Shown: piece by piece, positions 26,094-34,356 of the stretch
Numbering within the stretch: the stretch's first letter is position 1
Layout: the number at the start of each line of letters is the position of its first letter
Assembly: GCA_028696075.1 (NCBI GenBank)
Contig: JAQVHS010000001.1
Location: 1 to 64,000, forward strand
Direction: 5' to 3'
Origin: Candidatus Gastranaerophilales bacterium
GTDB lineage: Bacteria; Cyanobacteriota; Vampirovibrionia; Gastranaerophilales; JAILCC01
Length of the DNA: 64,000 nucleotides
Translations under genes and position numbers: made by a program
Notes under the pieces: model-generated
Told to the model about the DNA's origin: nothing
Database searches by the model: none
What the model saw: the letters and a program-made list of their open reading frames with translations, nothing else

Positions 26094-27632
26094 CTATCTT
26101 TCATCAAAAAACACATCACAGAACTCTACTCCTAAAAGAGCCAACGAATGATATAATTTATCCCCAAAGAACTGCAGCTGAACAGATTTATTACTTCCGC
26201 TGATAACTGACGAAAAATCGATTACCTTATCTGTGGTCATAGTTACGTAACCATAAGCAACATCATCATCGTCCAAGACACCTTGACCTTTTTGTCCATG
26301 GTCATCATAAAACACTAAAGTATTAGATTCCAAATGAGAAAAAGCAGAATTATCCTCAATTTCATAATCCGAATAATTCTTTTTAACCTGACAGTTAAAG
26401 TTGTTATCTTCATCCATAGCAAGTATCAAATAAAGATTTTCAATCGTTTTATTTATATTAATATTGCCAAAGTGAAAAAATGGACTGGACCACGAAAAAG
26501 TAACCGGTTCGCCTAAAAAACTGGAACCGACAGCTTCTTTAACAATACGCCCATCTCTAAGTGAACATAAAATCTGTCCTTCATATTCCCATGCAGCAAC
26601 AATTTCATAAGGCGCAATCCTCTGAAACCAGGCTTTGTTAACATAATCGTATATCAGAATTGTATCAAAATACTTTTTATTAGAACGATATAAAAAGCAC
26701 CACAGCTGGGATTTATCGTAATAATTCAAAAGCATGGCTTCGCGATTAGCATAATTAACAAAGTCCTGAAGTTTATTCTTTATAATCCCGGAAAGTGCGG
26801 ATTCCTGAATAATTTGTCCCAGTTCATTAACCGTAAAAGGATAAATTCCGTTATTAAAAAAGACCTGAATACCATGGGAAGCATTTGTAGCAAACGGACT
26901 TACGGAGCCCAAATTTGAAAACGGCTCAATAGTAAAATTACCGGGAGAATTCCCTGTTAATACAAAAGTCTGCTGTGCTTTATGAATAATAAGCGTATCT
27001 TTATAGCAGCATAATGCCGTAATAGGGCTGGTATCATTATGAAAATTATTAATAACTCCCGCATCATTAGCAGAGGTCCAATCATTAAACTTTCCCAAAG
27101 CACTGTAATACAGAGCAGCCCCATCACCTATAAAAATCCTTCCTTTATAGATTTCAACGGCCTGACCTCTAATTTGGTGATTACCTGCCGTAGTGGCATT
27201 AGCCTGATAAATTTCCTGAGAGGAGCCGGGTATAAACAAAAACGGGTCATCAATACCGTTAGAAACAAAAACCCCATTTAAAAATTTCTTAAAATTAGGC
27301 TTTGTCTCCGGAGTTAAATCAGCTTTTTTAACTATAAACTCCTCATTATTATAATATAAAAATTTACCATTTTTAGTTACCACAACTAAAAAAGAATTGC
27401 CCTCGTTTTCCCCTTCAAAACCGCCGATAATTTCATCAGAAAGACTCTCAGGCAAAACAGCGTAAAGCTGTGAGCCTTTCATCTTAACAATACCGCCGCC
27501 TTTTAAAAGTTCAACATTGAATCCGTCAGACCAGGAACATTTTTTCTCATCCTGTGCAACTAAAGGCGGCGAACTTTTAAAATCAAGCCCCCCGCTAAAA
27601 TTATAATATTGAAAACTTCTAAATTTAGCCAT
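26094..27632 (-). CDS. phage tail/DNA-stabilisation protein (P22 gp10/T7 gp12-like)
   Basis: 512 residues, mostly beta. It starts MAKFRSFQYYNFSGGLDFKS and carries regularly spaced turns with GGFEGENEGNSFLVVV, RIFIGDGAALYYS, CCYKDTLIIHKAQQTFVLTG, IQVFFNNGIYPF and ILIYDYVNKAWFQRIAPYEI, the pattern of a beta-propeller tail-hub protein of podovirus type. Its ATG overlaps the stop of the adaptor gene by one base (TAATG), so the two are coupled as gp4-gp10 are in P22-like phages. Assignment by fold pattern and context. Confidence 0.65.
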   Translation of the reverse strand: MAKFRSFQYYNFSGGLDFKSSPPLVAQDEKKCSWSDGFNVELLKGGGIVKMKGSQLYAVLPESLSDEIIGGFEGENEGNSFLVVVTKNGKFLYYNNEEFIVKKADLTPETKPNFKKFLNGVFVSNGIDDPFLFIPGSSQEIYQANATTAGNHQIRGQAVEIYKGRIFIGDGAALYYSALGKFNDWTSANDAGVINNFHNDTSPITALCCYKDTLIIHKAQQTFVLTGNSPGNFTIEPFSNLGSVSPFATNASHGIQVFFNNGIYPFTVNELGQIIQESALSGIIKNKLQDFVNYANREAMLLNYYDKSQLWCFLYRSNKKYFDTILIYDYVNKAWFQRIAPYEIVAAWEYEGQILCSLRDGRIVKEAVGSSFLGEPVTFSWSSPFFHFGNININKTIENLYLILAMDEDNNFNCQVKKNYSDYEIEDNSAFSHLESNTLVFYDDHGQKGQGVLDDDDVAYGYVTMTTDKVIDFSSVISGSNKSVQLQFFGDKLYHSLALLGVEFCDVFFDER

Positions 27633-28276
27633 TATAACTTTTTAAAACCTCCGTTAATAATTATGTGATTTCCGGCAAATAATTTTGCATTGCCTGTCAA
27701 TTTCCCTACAGAAGAATCAAAATTCATCTTCCAATGATTATATTTAGGATGAGTAGTATTTTGTTTAAAGTTGAAAGCCGCACCGTTAATAAACAGCTTT
27801 TCTACAAAATTTTCAGGAATAATACTTTTATCATCAGCTTCTTTAAAATCGCTTTTAAGCTCTCCTGTAGCATCTTCTACAAACAAATCAGTAATATAAA
27901 AAACTTTAGCTACTGCGTTTGTCGGCGCAATAAGCAATTTTGTCCCAAAAGAACCAAAAGAATAAGCAGGGGCAGTATTTTTATAGAACAAAGAATAATC
28001 AGATTCAAACTTATACTCCTGAGTTCCGGCAATAATTTTAGAAATATGTCCGCTTATATTTGGAGAATACTCAAACCTGTCATTAGTCAATTCGATTTCT
28101 TTTACTTTTTGTCTGAAATAAAAATCATCGCTTAATATGCAAATATCTTTGTTTAACCTGTTAATAACATCAAGCAGTCTTTTATTATCAGGCTTTTTAA
28201 TATCAATATCAAAATCCGTTATTTCTTTATAATTCAACTCTACAAGAGTTTTATTCATAATTTCAAGTAAATTCAT
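27632..28276 (-). CDS. phage head-tail adaptor (P22 gp4/T7 gp11-like)
   Basis: 214 residues from the ATG at 28276; AGGGAG lies eight bases upstream and the ATG overlaps the previous stop as TAATG. An N-terminal helical half (LLDVINRLNKDICILSDDFY FRQ, residues about 35-60) precedes a beta half (FRQKVKEIELTNDRFEYSPN onward) and closing helices (NFVEKLFINGAAFNFKQ). That helix-beta-helix plan and the position before the tail-hub gene fit a gp4/gp11-type adaptor that extends the portal. No catalytic motif. Confidence 0.55.
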   Translation of the reverse strand: MNLLEIMNKTLVELNYKEITDFDIDIKKPDNKRLLDVINRLNKDICILSDDFYFRQKVKEIELTNDRFEYSPNISGHISKIIAGTQEYKFESDYSLFYKNTAPAYSFGSFGTKLLIAPTNAVAKVFYITDLFVEDATGELKSDFKEADDKSIIPENFVEKLFINGAAFNFKQNTTHPKYNHWKMNFDSSVGKLTGNAKLFAGNHIIINGGFKKL

Positions 28277-28638
28277 TATACATACTCCCTGCAATAAAAA
28301 CTTATTAACTTATCATCCAATTGAGCCTGCCCGTTAGTCTTTTTTTGCATAAACTGTTTTTTGTACTCATCATTTAAGCCAAACAGTGCAGCAATTTGAG
28401 GACCATTCAAATAGTAAACCGTATTATTTTTAATATCAGATACCTCATAAAACGTCGAATAATCAAACACATCTCCGGAAGCCACTTTATCAAAGTCAGA
28501 AATACACTTTGTTTCGGTCTTGCCAATATTTTTAACCAACATGCCCAGCTTTTGTTTTTTTAATTCAGAAATTTTCTCGTCAATTTCCATAGGTGTAAGC
28601 AGCCTTTCCTCAAGACTTTTGTTGTTTTTGGAACTCAT
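28276..28638 (-). CDS. small phage structural-region protein
   Basis: 120 residues, helical at both ends, with LTPMEIDEKISELKKQKL near the start. The ATG has AGGAG upstream in a leader nearly identical to that of the collar gene at 34,046. It is coupled to the adaptor gene by a one-base overlap. It is far too short to be a major capsid protein. Family not recognised; a scaffold or chaperone role is possible. Confidence 0.55.
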   Translation of the reverse strand: MSSKNNKSLEERLLTPMEIDEKISELKKQKLGMLVKNIGKTETKCISDFDKVASGDVFDYSTFYEVSDIKNNTVYYLNGPQIAALFGLNDEYKKQFMQKKTNGQAQLDDKLISFYCREYV

Positions 28639-28663
28639 AATTTTCTCCTATATTAAGTAATAC

Positions 28664-28691
28664 AAAAATGAGGCTTAAAGTGTTAAACCTC
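28664..28691 (-). terminator. terminator in the leader of the 120-residue phage gene
   Basis: On the reverse strand GAGG-t-TTAA, loop CACT, TTAA-g-CCTC is followed by ATTTTTGT. It stands 26 bp before the start codon and is followed by a leader sequence also found before the collar gene. Confidence 0.6.
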
Positions 28692-28720
28692 TCAAGCGCC
28701 GATTTAAAAGTTCAACGCTT

Positions 28721-28739
28721 ATAAAAGCAATGCTTTTAT
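28721..28739. repeat. palindrome before the MATE gene
   Basis: ATAAAAGC-AAT-GCTTTTAT is a perfect 8-bp inverted repeat ending 15 bp before the MATE start codon. It could be an operator or a weak hairpin in the leader. Confidence 0.4.
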
Positions 28740-28753
28740 GCTAAATTCAAAGA

Positions 28754-30091
28754 ATGAGTGCAATAAAAGCAATATTTCAAGAATATAAAACATACTTCAC
28801 ATCACTAATATCCTTATCGCTGCCAATAATCGCAGGTAATTTGGGACATATTCTTATAGGTACCGTAGATGTAATAATAGCTGCGTACCATTCAACATTT
28901 ACTTTAGCCGGGATAAGCCTTGCCACAGCAATTTTTATGACATTTTTAATAGGGGCTATAGGCTTAACTTCAAGCATCTCCCCTGTCATATCAAATTTAC
29001 GCGGAGCAAAAAAACCGACAAAAAAACTTCTTCTGTCAACCATTGTATATTCACAAATAGTAAGCTTATTCTTTTTTATACTTTTAAGCATAGTAACATT
29101 TTTAATACCTAAAATAGGCTTGGCTGAAGGTATAGCCCCATATGTTATAACCTATTTGAAAATAACGAATTTTTCTATTTTCGGCGGAATTTTATTCAAT
29201 GCGCTCAAAGAATTTCTGCAAGCTTACGAAATAGTAGTATTCCCTAATGCATTATCTATAATAGCAATCTTCCTGAATTTAATTTTATGTATAATTTTTG
29301 TATTCGGAGGTTTAGGTATCCCTTCACTTGGCATAGCAGGGCTGGCATACGCGGCATTGATAGTCAGAAGCCTTATAGGCATAATTTTGCTGATATATTG
29401 TTTGCCGCTCATAAAATTCAGCACAAGAAAGTATAATCATTATATAAAAGACCTATTAAAAGTAGGCTTACCTATGTCATTTGCTTTATTTTTTGAATTT
29501 TTAGGATTTAACACAACCGCCGTGCTGCTGGGTACATTTTCTGCCCTTCTTGCCGCAACCCACAATGTAATAATAACAATCACGGGAATGATATATATGA
29601 TACCTTTAGCCATTTCCAATGCTATCTCAATAAAAGTAGGATTTTCTAACGGCGAAAAAAACATAACCAACGTTAAACGCTACACAATAGCAGGAATTAT
29701 TTTGATACTTGGTTATATGACAACAATGATAATTTTGTGTTCGGTTTTCCCATCGCAAATTCTCGGTTTGTTTACTCCCGATAAAACCATAGTAACAACA
29801 GCAATCCCCGTTATAAGTATAGTATGCTGTTTCCTTTTGTTTGACGGGCTTCAATGCGCAAGCGCAGGGGCTTTAAAAGGGCTCAAAGAGACCAAAGCAA
29901 TAATGCTGACAATGTGTCTTTCTTATCTGGTGCTTGGAATTCCCATCGGCTGCATACTGGCATTTAAATTTAATATAGTCCTTACAGGTTTTTGGCTCGG
30001 ACTTGCCATCGCACTTTTTGCAGCCGGCATGGTAGCAACCGGTATTTTAATTTATAAAATAAAAAAATTGCAGTATAAATATGACTTTTAA
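28754..30091 (+). CDS. MATE-family efflux transporter
   Basis: 445 residues with about 12 membrane segments. It starts with the MATE pattern SLSLPIIAGNLGHILIGTVD and repeats it in the second half (LLKVGLPMSFALFFEFLGFN). Such Na+- or H+-driven antiporters export cationic drugs or metabolites. It is transcribed against the surrounding prophage genes and followed 62 bp later by an MFS exporter, so the two look like an inserted cargo unit. Substrate unknown. Confidence 0.93.
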   Translation: MSAIKAIFQEYKTYFTSLISLSLPIIAGNLGHILIGTVDVIIAAYHSTFTLAGISLATAIFMTFLIGAIGLTSSISPVISNLRGAKKPTKKLLLSTIVYSQIVSLFFFILLSIVTFLIPKIGLAEGIAPYVITYLKITNFSIFGGILFNALKEFLQAYEIVVFPNALSIIAIFLNLILCIIFVFGGLGIPSLGIAGLAYAALIVRSLIGIILLIYCLPLIKFSTRKYNHYIKDLLKVGLPMSFALFFEFLGFNTTAVLLGTFSALLAATHNVIITITGMIYMIPLAISNAISIKVGFSNGEKNITNVKRYTIAGIILILGYMTTMIILCSVFPSQILGLFTPDKTIVTTAIPVISIVCCFLLFDGLQCASAGALKGLKETKAIMLTMCLSYLVLGIPIGCILAFKFNIVLTGFWLGLAIALFAAGMVATGILIYKIKKLQYKYDF

Positions 30092-30153
30092 TACTGGTAT
30101 TTTAAATTTTTAAGTAATAGAATATATACAGTAAGAGATTTCATTAGACAGAG

Positions 30154-31320
30154 ATGATAGAAGAGAACAAAAAGGCAGAGAAAACCCTATGGGTATCACA
30201 CTTTGCAGTTGATACATATTCCGGTTTCGTAAACCCTATAATGCCATTTATAGCAGCCCATCTTGGCATGTCATTAGCAATTACAACATTGATAATAGGC
30301 TTATCTCACTTATGTTCTTCAATGTTACAACCGATTTTTGGGTTTATATCAGACAACTGTAGAAAAAGGTTTTTCATATTTTGGGGAATGCTGATTACTT
30401 CAATCTTTATTCCAATGATAGGTATAGCCCCAAGCATTTTTGTTTTAGCCATATGCCTTATTTTAGGAAGCGTAGGTAACGGTTTTTTCCATCCTCAGGC
30501 AACAAGCTTCATTAACCTGTTTTCAAAACCCGAAACCTTAACCAAAAACATGAGTGCTTTTTTGGCGGCAGGAACTATAGGATTTGCAGCAGGACCCATA
30601 ATTTCATCATTAATACATGATTGTTTCAGCGAAAAAGCCCTTATCTATACCTCACTGCCGGGTCTGTTATGTGCTTTTGCAATAATAAAATTTGTCCCTA
30701 AAATATCCCATATTCCGATTACAACCCCCAAAATCATTTTCAAAAAAGCAATAAGAGATATATTTTCAAGCAAACCAATGAAAGTTCTGCTGTGTTTTTC
30801 CATTTCCAAATCACTTACAACCCAATCTTTGTGCATATTATTGCCATTTCTATGGAAAAGCATAGGGTACAGCGCATCTCATATAGGTATACTATTATCT
30901 TTGTATTTGATAGCAGGAGCCTTAGGCACAATGACAAGCCCAAAACTTGAAAAAAGATTCGGCACCCGTAAAGTTATTAACGGTTCCTTATTGTCTATAT
31001 TGCCGTTATCCGTTATTTTTGCAATAACCTATCAAAGCATTCCGTTAATCTCATATTTAACCTTCATAATAATAGGCTTTTTTTCAATGTTAAGCGTGCC
31101 GATAAATATGATACTTGCCCATCAGGTAATGCCTGATTATAAAAGCCTTACTTCAGGGTTAATAGGCGGCTTCAGCTGGGGAATAGTAGGGATTGCAATG
31201 TCGCTGGTCGGCGCTTTAGCCCAACAAATAGGAATAATCAATATTCTTATCACAGTAGCAATTTTCCCCGCAGTTTTCGCATATTTTACGAAATATATCC
31301 CAAATAAAATCGGTGAATAA
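30154..31320 (+). CDS. MFS transporter, fosmidomycin-resistance-like
   Basis: 388 residues, 12 predicted membrane segments. HFAVDTYSGFVNPIMPFIAA at the N-terminus and FGFISDNCRKRFFI (the loop 2-3 motif) resemble the Fsr/YfkF drug-export branch. The central KSIGYSASHIGILLSLYLIA and LEKRFGTRKVINGSLL form the second loop motif. Same strand and probably same transcript as the MATE gene. Both are self-contained resistance or export genes inside the prophage block. Confidence 0.9.
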   Translation: MIEENKKAEKTLWVSHFAVDTYSGFVNPIMPFIAAHLGMSLAITTLIIGLSHLCSSMLQPIFGFISDNCRKRFFIFWGMLITSIFIPMIGIAPSIFVLAICLILGSVGNGFFHPQATSFINLFSKPETLTKNMSAFLAAGTIGFAAGPIISSLIHDCFSEKALIYTSLPGLLCAFAIIKFVPKISHIPITTPKIIFKKAIRDIFSSKPMKVLLCFSISKSLTTQSLCILLPFLWKSIGYSASHIGILLSLYLIAGALGTMTSPKLEKRFGTRKVINGSLLSILPLSVIFAITYQSIPLISYLTFIIIGFFSMLSVPINMILAHQVMPDYKSLTSGLIGGFSWGIVGIAMSLVGALAQQIGIINILITVAIFPAVFAYFTKYIPNKIGE

Positions 31321-31379
31321 ACCTTTACCTCCAAACTCTCTATGTTGATGGTCTTAAATTTCAGGTTTATTGGCTATGC

Positions 31380-31781
31380 TCAATTCCACCCTCCCGAAAT
31401 CCGCTGAAAAGCGCTCACAGCCCCTGCCATAAAACAAGCCTTCAATCTGTTTACACCGTATAAAATCAAAATATCCCTGAAAATATCACTGCTGATTTTG
31501 GCACCGTCTTTTATAATGAAGTCTTTATTTTCACAAAGCCAATCATGCACCATAGAAGCGGGCAAAAAAGCGGGGTCGTACTGCGACCCCACTAACCGCC
31601 ATAAAAAACGGGGTATATTTGCCCCGTTCCAATTATAGCCCTTATTTACGGCAATTCCGTAGGATTGCCCGTCGCCGAAATAAGAAGACAAATAATAAAT
31701 ATCGTTCTTTAAAATAAAAGGTTTTTCTTTGTTTTCAGGATTAACAACAATCACGGGTCTTTTATTAAAAGAATTATACAT
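31380..31781 (-). CDS. DUF1353 phage protein
   Basis: 133 residues. KGYNWNGANIPRFLWRLVGS and PASMVHDWLCEN are the hallmark blocks of DUF1353, a short family common near tail-fibre and lysis genes of phages (conserved W-x-G-A-IP and the HDWL motif). The C-terminal part LKACFMAGAVSAFQRISG is hydrophobic. It overlaps the preceding gene by eight bases. Biochemical role not established. Confidence 0.82.
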   Translation of the reverse strand: MYNSFNKRPVIVVNPENKEKPFILKNDIYYLSSYFGDGQSYGIAVNKGYNWNGANIPRFLWRLVGSQYDPAFLPASMVHDWLCENKDFIIKDGAKISSDIFRDILILYGVNRLKACFMAGAVSAFQRISGGWN

Positions 31782-32289
31782 TTAACCCCTCTTTTTCCTT
31801 TTGCAGAATAGCTTTTGCTTGTTTTCGCTCGTTAAAATACCCTTGCTGAACCCCTGCCAAAAATATGGTCAGATTAGTTAATTCGCTTAAAGACATTTCA
31901 ACGGCACGTTCTTGCAGTTCGCTGCTATCCCAAATTTTCATGGGGAACATATCAGGTATCATCTGTCCTGCGCTTAAGAGCGAAATATAGGTATCTTGAG
32001 CGTATTTAGGTTTATAAGCAAACCCATTTGTATAAGTAACAGGTGTGTCAAGCTTTATAATATATTCTCTATCAAGAGTAATAAGCTCCTGCTCAACCTC
32101 TTGTAAACGCTTTTGTTTTAGATATTCAGGCGATTGTCTTAAATCCACAAACTCACCATCAATAATATCCCAAGTTATACCCGCAGGTTGTGTACAAAAA
32201 ACATCCCAAACCTCATCGGCAACAGATGTGATATGGTTTGGTATTTTATCTCCGTAAGCTTTTTTGTTTTCATCAAAATAAATAGTCAT
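31774..32289 (-). CDS. DUF4376-like tail-fibre accessory protein
   Basis: 171 residues. The N-terminal third (MTIYFDENKKAYGDKIPNHI, ITWDIIDGEFVDLRQSPEYL) followed by a long helix (KQKRLQEVEQELITLDREYI) and a helical C-terminal half (AGQMIPDMFP, FLAGVQQGYFNERKQAKA) is the plan of DUF4376/tail-fibre-assembly-type proteins. Start overlaps the fibre gene stop by one base. Probably helps assemble or attach the fibre. Confidence 0.7.
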   Translation of the reverse strand: MTIYFDENKKAYGDKIPNHITSVADEVWDVFCTQPAGITWDIIDGEFVDLRQSPEYLKQKRLQEVEQELITLDREYIIKLDTPVTYTNGFAYKPKYAQDTYISLLSAGQMIPDMFPMKIWDSSELQERAVEMSLSELTNLTIFLAGVQQGYFNERKQAKAILQKEKEGLNV

Positions 32290-33035
32290 TATGCAACTCC
32301 TTTTAATGGTATAAACCTTATTATGCCTGAACCCGATGTAACAGTTAATTGATAAGTTGAATTTTTGCCTATCAGGTAAGAAGCATTATCGTACCAATTA
32401 CTACTTGTACTATTTTCGACAAATATAAATACTTCCACGCCATCAATATATAATTTTACATCAGCAGCTACGCCTCCGTGAAAACCATGAATTTTTAATA
32501 ATCCTGCTTTATCTGCTGTATGTAAGGTATTAACTGATTTAGATACAGCATTTACATAACTTGGCATAACCATATCAGCCAGACTTGCTTTTCCCGCAGT
32601 TGACAGATTAGATAAGTCAACACTAGCTTTATTGTCAATAACCGCTTGCCCTTCTGTTGACAGATTAGATAAGTCAACATTAGCTTTAGCAGTAATAACC
32701 GCTTGCCCTTCTGTGGACAGGTTAGACAAATCATTATCAGCTTTCAAATGTAAATTATCATAAACACATTTTGCGGAAGGATATTGAATATCATCAGCAG
32801 AAGCAGAAAGGCTTACAATTTTATTAGCAATATCCTCTTTTAAAGAAAAATCGGATGCCGGAACCAAGCCTAAATCTGCACTTGAAATATTTCCTTCCAG
32901 CATAACATTATTAATAGAAGGCTTATTAGACAAAGCTTTATAATCACTTACAGAAAAACTTTGAACATTAATTACATATTCAGCCTTTTCAAGTACAAGG
33001 ACATAATCCTGATTAATTATTTCTATGCCGGACAT
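32289..33035 (-). CDS. phage tail-fibre protein with DLSNLST repeats
   Basis: 248 residues. The middle holds three tandem copies of a 19-residue unit, DLSNLSTEGQAVI plus six residues, the last as DLSNLSTAGKASL. Such DLSNLS repeats form trimeric fibre shafts in phages. The C-terminal 70 residues (HTADKAGLLKIHGFHGGVAA, then DVKLYIDGVEVFIFVENSTS) look like a beta tip domain that could bind a receptor. It overlaps the preceding gene by 13 bases. Confidence 0.8.
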   Translation of the reverse strand: MSGIEIINQDYVLVLEKAEYVINVQSFSVSDYKALSNKPSINNVMLEGNISSADLGLVPASDFSLKEDIANKIVSLSASADDIQYPSAKCVYDNLHLKADNDLSNLSTEGQAVITAKANVDLSNLSTEGQAVIDNKASVDLSNLSTAGKASLADMVMPSYVNAVSKSVNTLHTADKAGLLKIHGFHGGVAADVKLYIDGVEVFIFVENSTSSNWYDNASYLIGKNSTYQLTVTSGSGIIRFIPLKGVA

Positions 33036-33385
33036 ACTTTAAACTCCTCAACTTTTAACCCGCTGGCGGATATAACTTCTTTGTTCTGACCTTGTATCTT
33101 CCAGATTGTATAGTAATAATCCTTATTTATATTAAGGCTTATAGTATCTTCAGATTTTATAAACACACTAAAACGACCTTCAGAAGGGCTGTAAATCAAA
33201 CCGGTATCATAAGGATCAGAAATTTCCGTAATAATTTTTTCCAGCAAAAAATCACTTAACTGATTTTCGGTTTCTTTTAATTGAAAAATAATGGTGCTTC
33301 CAACCAAACTCACGGGCAGACCCGTAGTTTTTTCTCTGATAGAATAATTAATTGGCTTTTGCTCGCCGATTTTAATTTTAATCAT
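33023..33385 (-). CDS. baseplate/BppU-like N-terminal domain protein
   Basis: 120 residues, all beta. MIKIKIGEQKPINYSIREKT and GRFSVFIKSEDTISLNINKD, YYYTIWKIQGQ resemble the small beta-sandwich at the base of phage receptor-binding assemblies (BppU and related). Position between collar and fibre genes supports a connector role. Assignment is by pattern, not firm. Confidence 0.5.
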   Translation of the reverse strand: MIKIKIGEQKPINYSIREKTTGLPVSLVGSTIIFQLKETENQLSDFLLEKIITEISDPYDTGLIYSPSEGRFSVFIKSEDTISLNINKDYYYTIWKIQGQNKEVISASGLKVEEFKVCPA

Positions 33386-33395
33386 AATTTCCCCC

Positions 33396-34046
33396 TTAAT
33401 ATTTAATACATGGAACTAATTGTAAATACTTAGGAAAACAATCCCCACCCCATCCTGTTGTTGATGTAGTATTAGTTGTCATCCCTACTAATGCGCTCCC
33501 CTCTCCAATATATGTACCGGGAACAGCCATAGTCAGGGTGCCCAAAGTATGGGAGTGAGCAGGTAATATAGTATTAACGGCATTGCCGCTGGCACCCGAG
33601 GAAGTCCATCCTCTGATAAACCTTTGGTCGGTTAATAACGGCAGATTAAACGTTGTAGAGCCGTCACCATTGCCAAAAGCAGTACCTATGGCAGTAAACA
33701 AATCAGCATAAGTCGTACGTGAAACAGCTGCCCCGTTACAAATCAGCCAACCGCTTGGCGCAGAACTTCTGGCGCTCCAAATCACAGTTCCTGCGGGTAC
33801 ATACTGTTTTAACAAACTCAAATTCACGGAATGAGAAGTTTCTGTAGCATTAGCCACGTTGAAAGCTTCTGATACCGAGCCGTTTTTATCGGCTTTTAAA
33901 GATATATTGGTATTTAACATTGAAACATTGGTATTAATACTCACTTCCAATGCATTTACAGCATCATTTGTTTTTGAAAAATTTTGGTTCATAGCCGAAG
34001 CGCTCACTCCCTGCCCCGCCTGAAACTCATTATAGTCAATCGACAT
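33396..34046 (-). CDS. phage tail collar domain protein
   Basis: 216 residues. The N-terminal third is a short coiled coil (NQNFSKTNDAVNALEVSINT). The collar domain follows: VIWSARSSAPSGWLICNGAA, VSRTTYADLFTAIGTAFGNG, DGSTTFNLPLLTDQRFIRGW, and the histidine-containing ILPAHSHTLG. This domain is found in T4 short tail fibres and microcystin-dependent proteins. AGGAG-type site before the ATG in a leader shared with the gene at 28,638. Confidence 0.9.
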   Translation of the reverse strand: MSIDYNEFQAGQGVSASAMNQNFSKTNDAVNALEVSINTNVSMLNTNISLKADKNGSVSEAFNVANATETSHSVNLSLLKQYVPAGTVIWSARSSAPSGWLICNGAAVSRTTYADLFTAIGTAFGNGDGSTTFNLPLLTDQRFIRGWTSSGASGNAVNTILPAHSHTLGTLTMAVPGTYIGEGSALVGMTTNTTSTTGWGGDCFPKYLQLVPCIKY

Positions 34047-34072
34047 AATTTTCTCCCATATTTAAGTAACAC

Positions 34073-34094
34073 AAAAAACGCCCACTCTGGCGTT
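34073..34094 (-). terminator. terminator before the collar gene
   Basis: On the reverse strand AACGCC-AGAGTG-GGCGTT runs into TTTTTTGTG. It separates the portal and the small downstream gene from the collar-fibre genes. Confidence 0.7.
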
Positions 34095-34146
34095 AAGCCC
34101 TGATAAAAGAAAAAGGCATATTCCAAAGCCATGCCGCAAAGAAATA

Positions 34147-34356
34147 TCAGAGATTGTTCATTTTTTTAGAAATATCATCTTCAAATTTATCTATAGCAAA
34201 ACGCATACCACGCAAAAAATCCTTAGATTCAACGCTGTTAAGGTAAGAAAAAGCGAGTTCTTTCACATATTGTTTAAAAACCGCCCATTCTTTGGTTTTC
34301 ATAACCTGATCTAAAAGGTAAATTTGGTGAGAAGTCAGCTGTTTTAGGTAATTCAT
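34147..34356 (-). CDS. small protein overlapping the portal gene 3' end
   Basis: 69 residues, helical (QIYLLDQVMKTKEWAVFKQY and KDFLRGMRFAIDKFEDDISK). The ATG at 34356 follows AAAGG and lies inside the last 83 bases of the portal gene in another frame. Resembles small proteins placed after portal genes in podovirus-like prophages. Function unknown. Confidence 0.55.
   Translation of the reverse strand: MNYLKQLTSHQIYLLDQVMKTKEWAVFKQYVKELAFSYLNSVESKDFLRGMRFAIDKFEDDISKKMNNL

Noticed and set aside
32552-32734. Internal reverse frame in the fibre gene
   Set aside because: It is the same repeat DNA read in another frame; codon use and lack of start argue against it.
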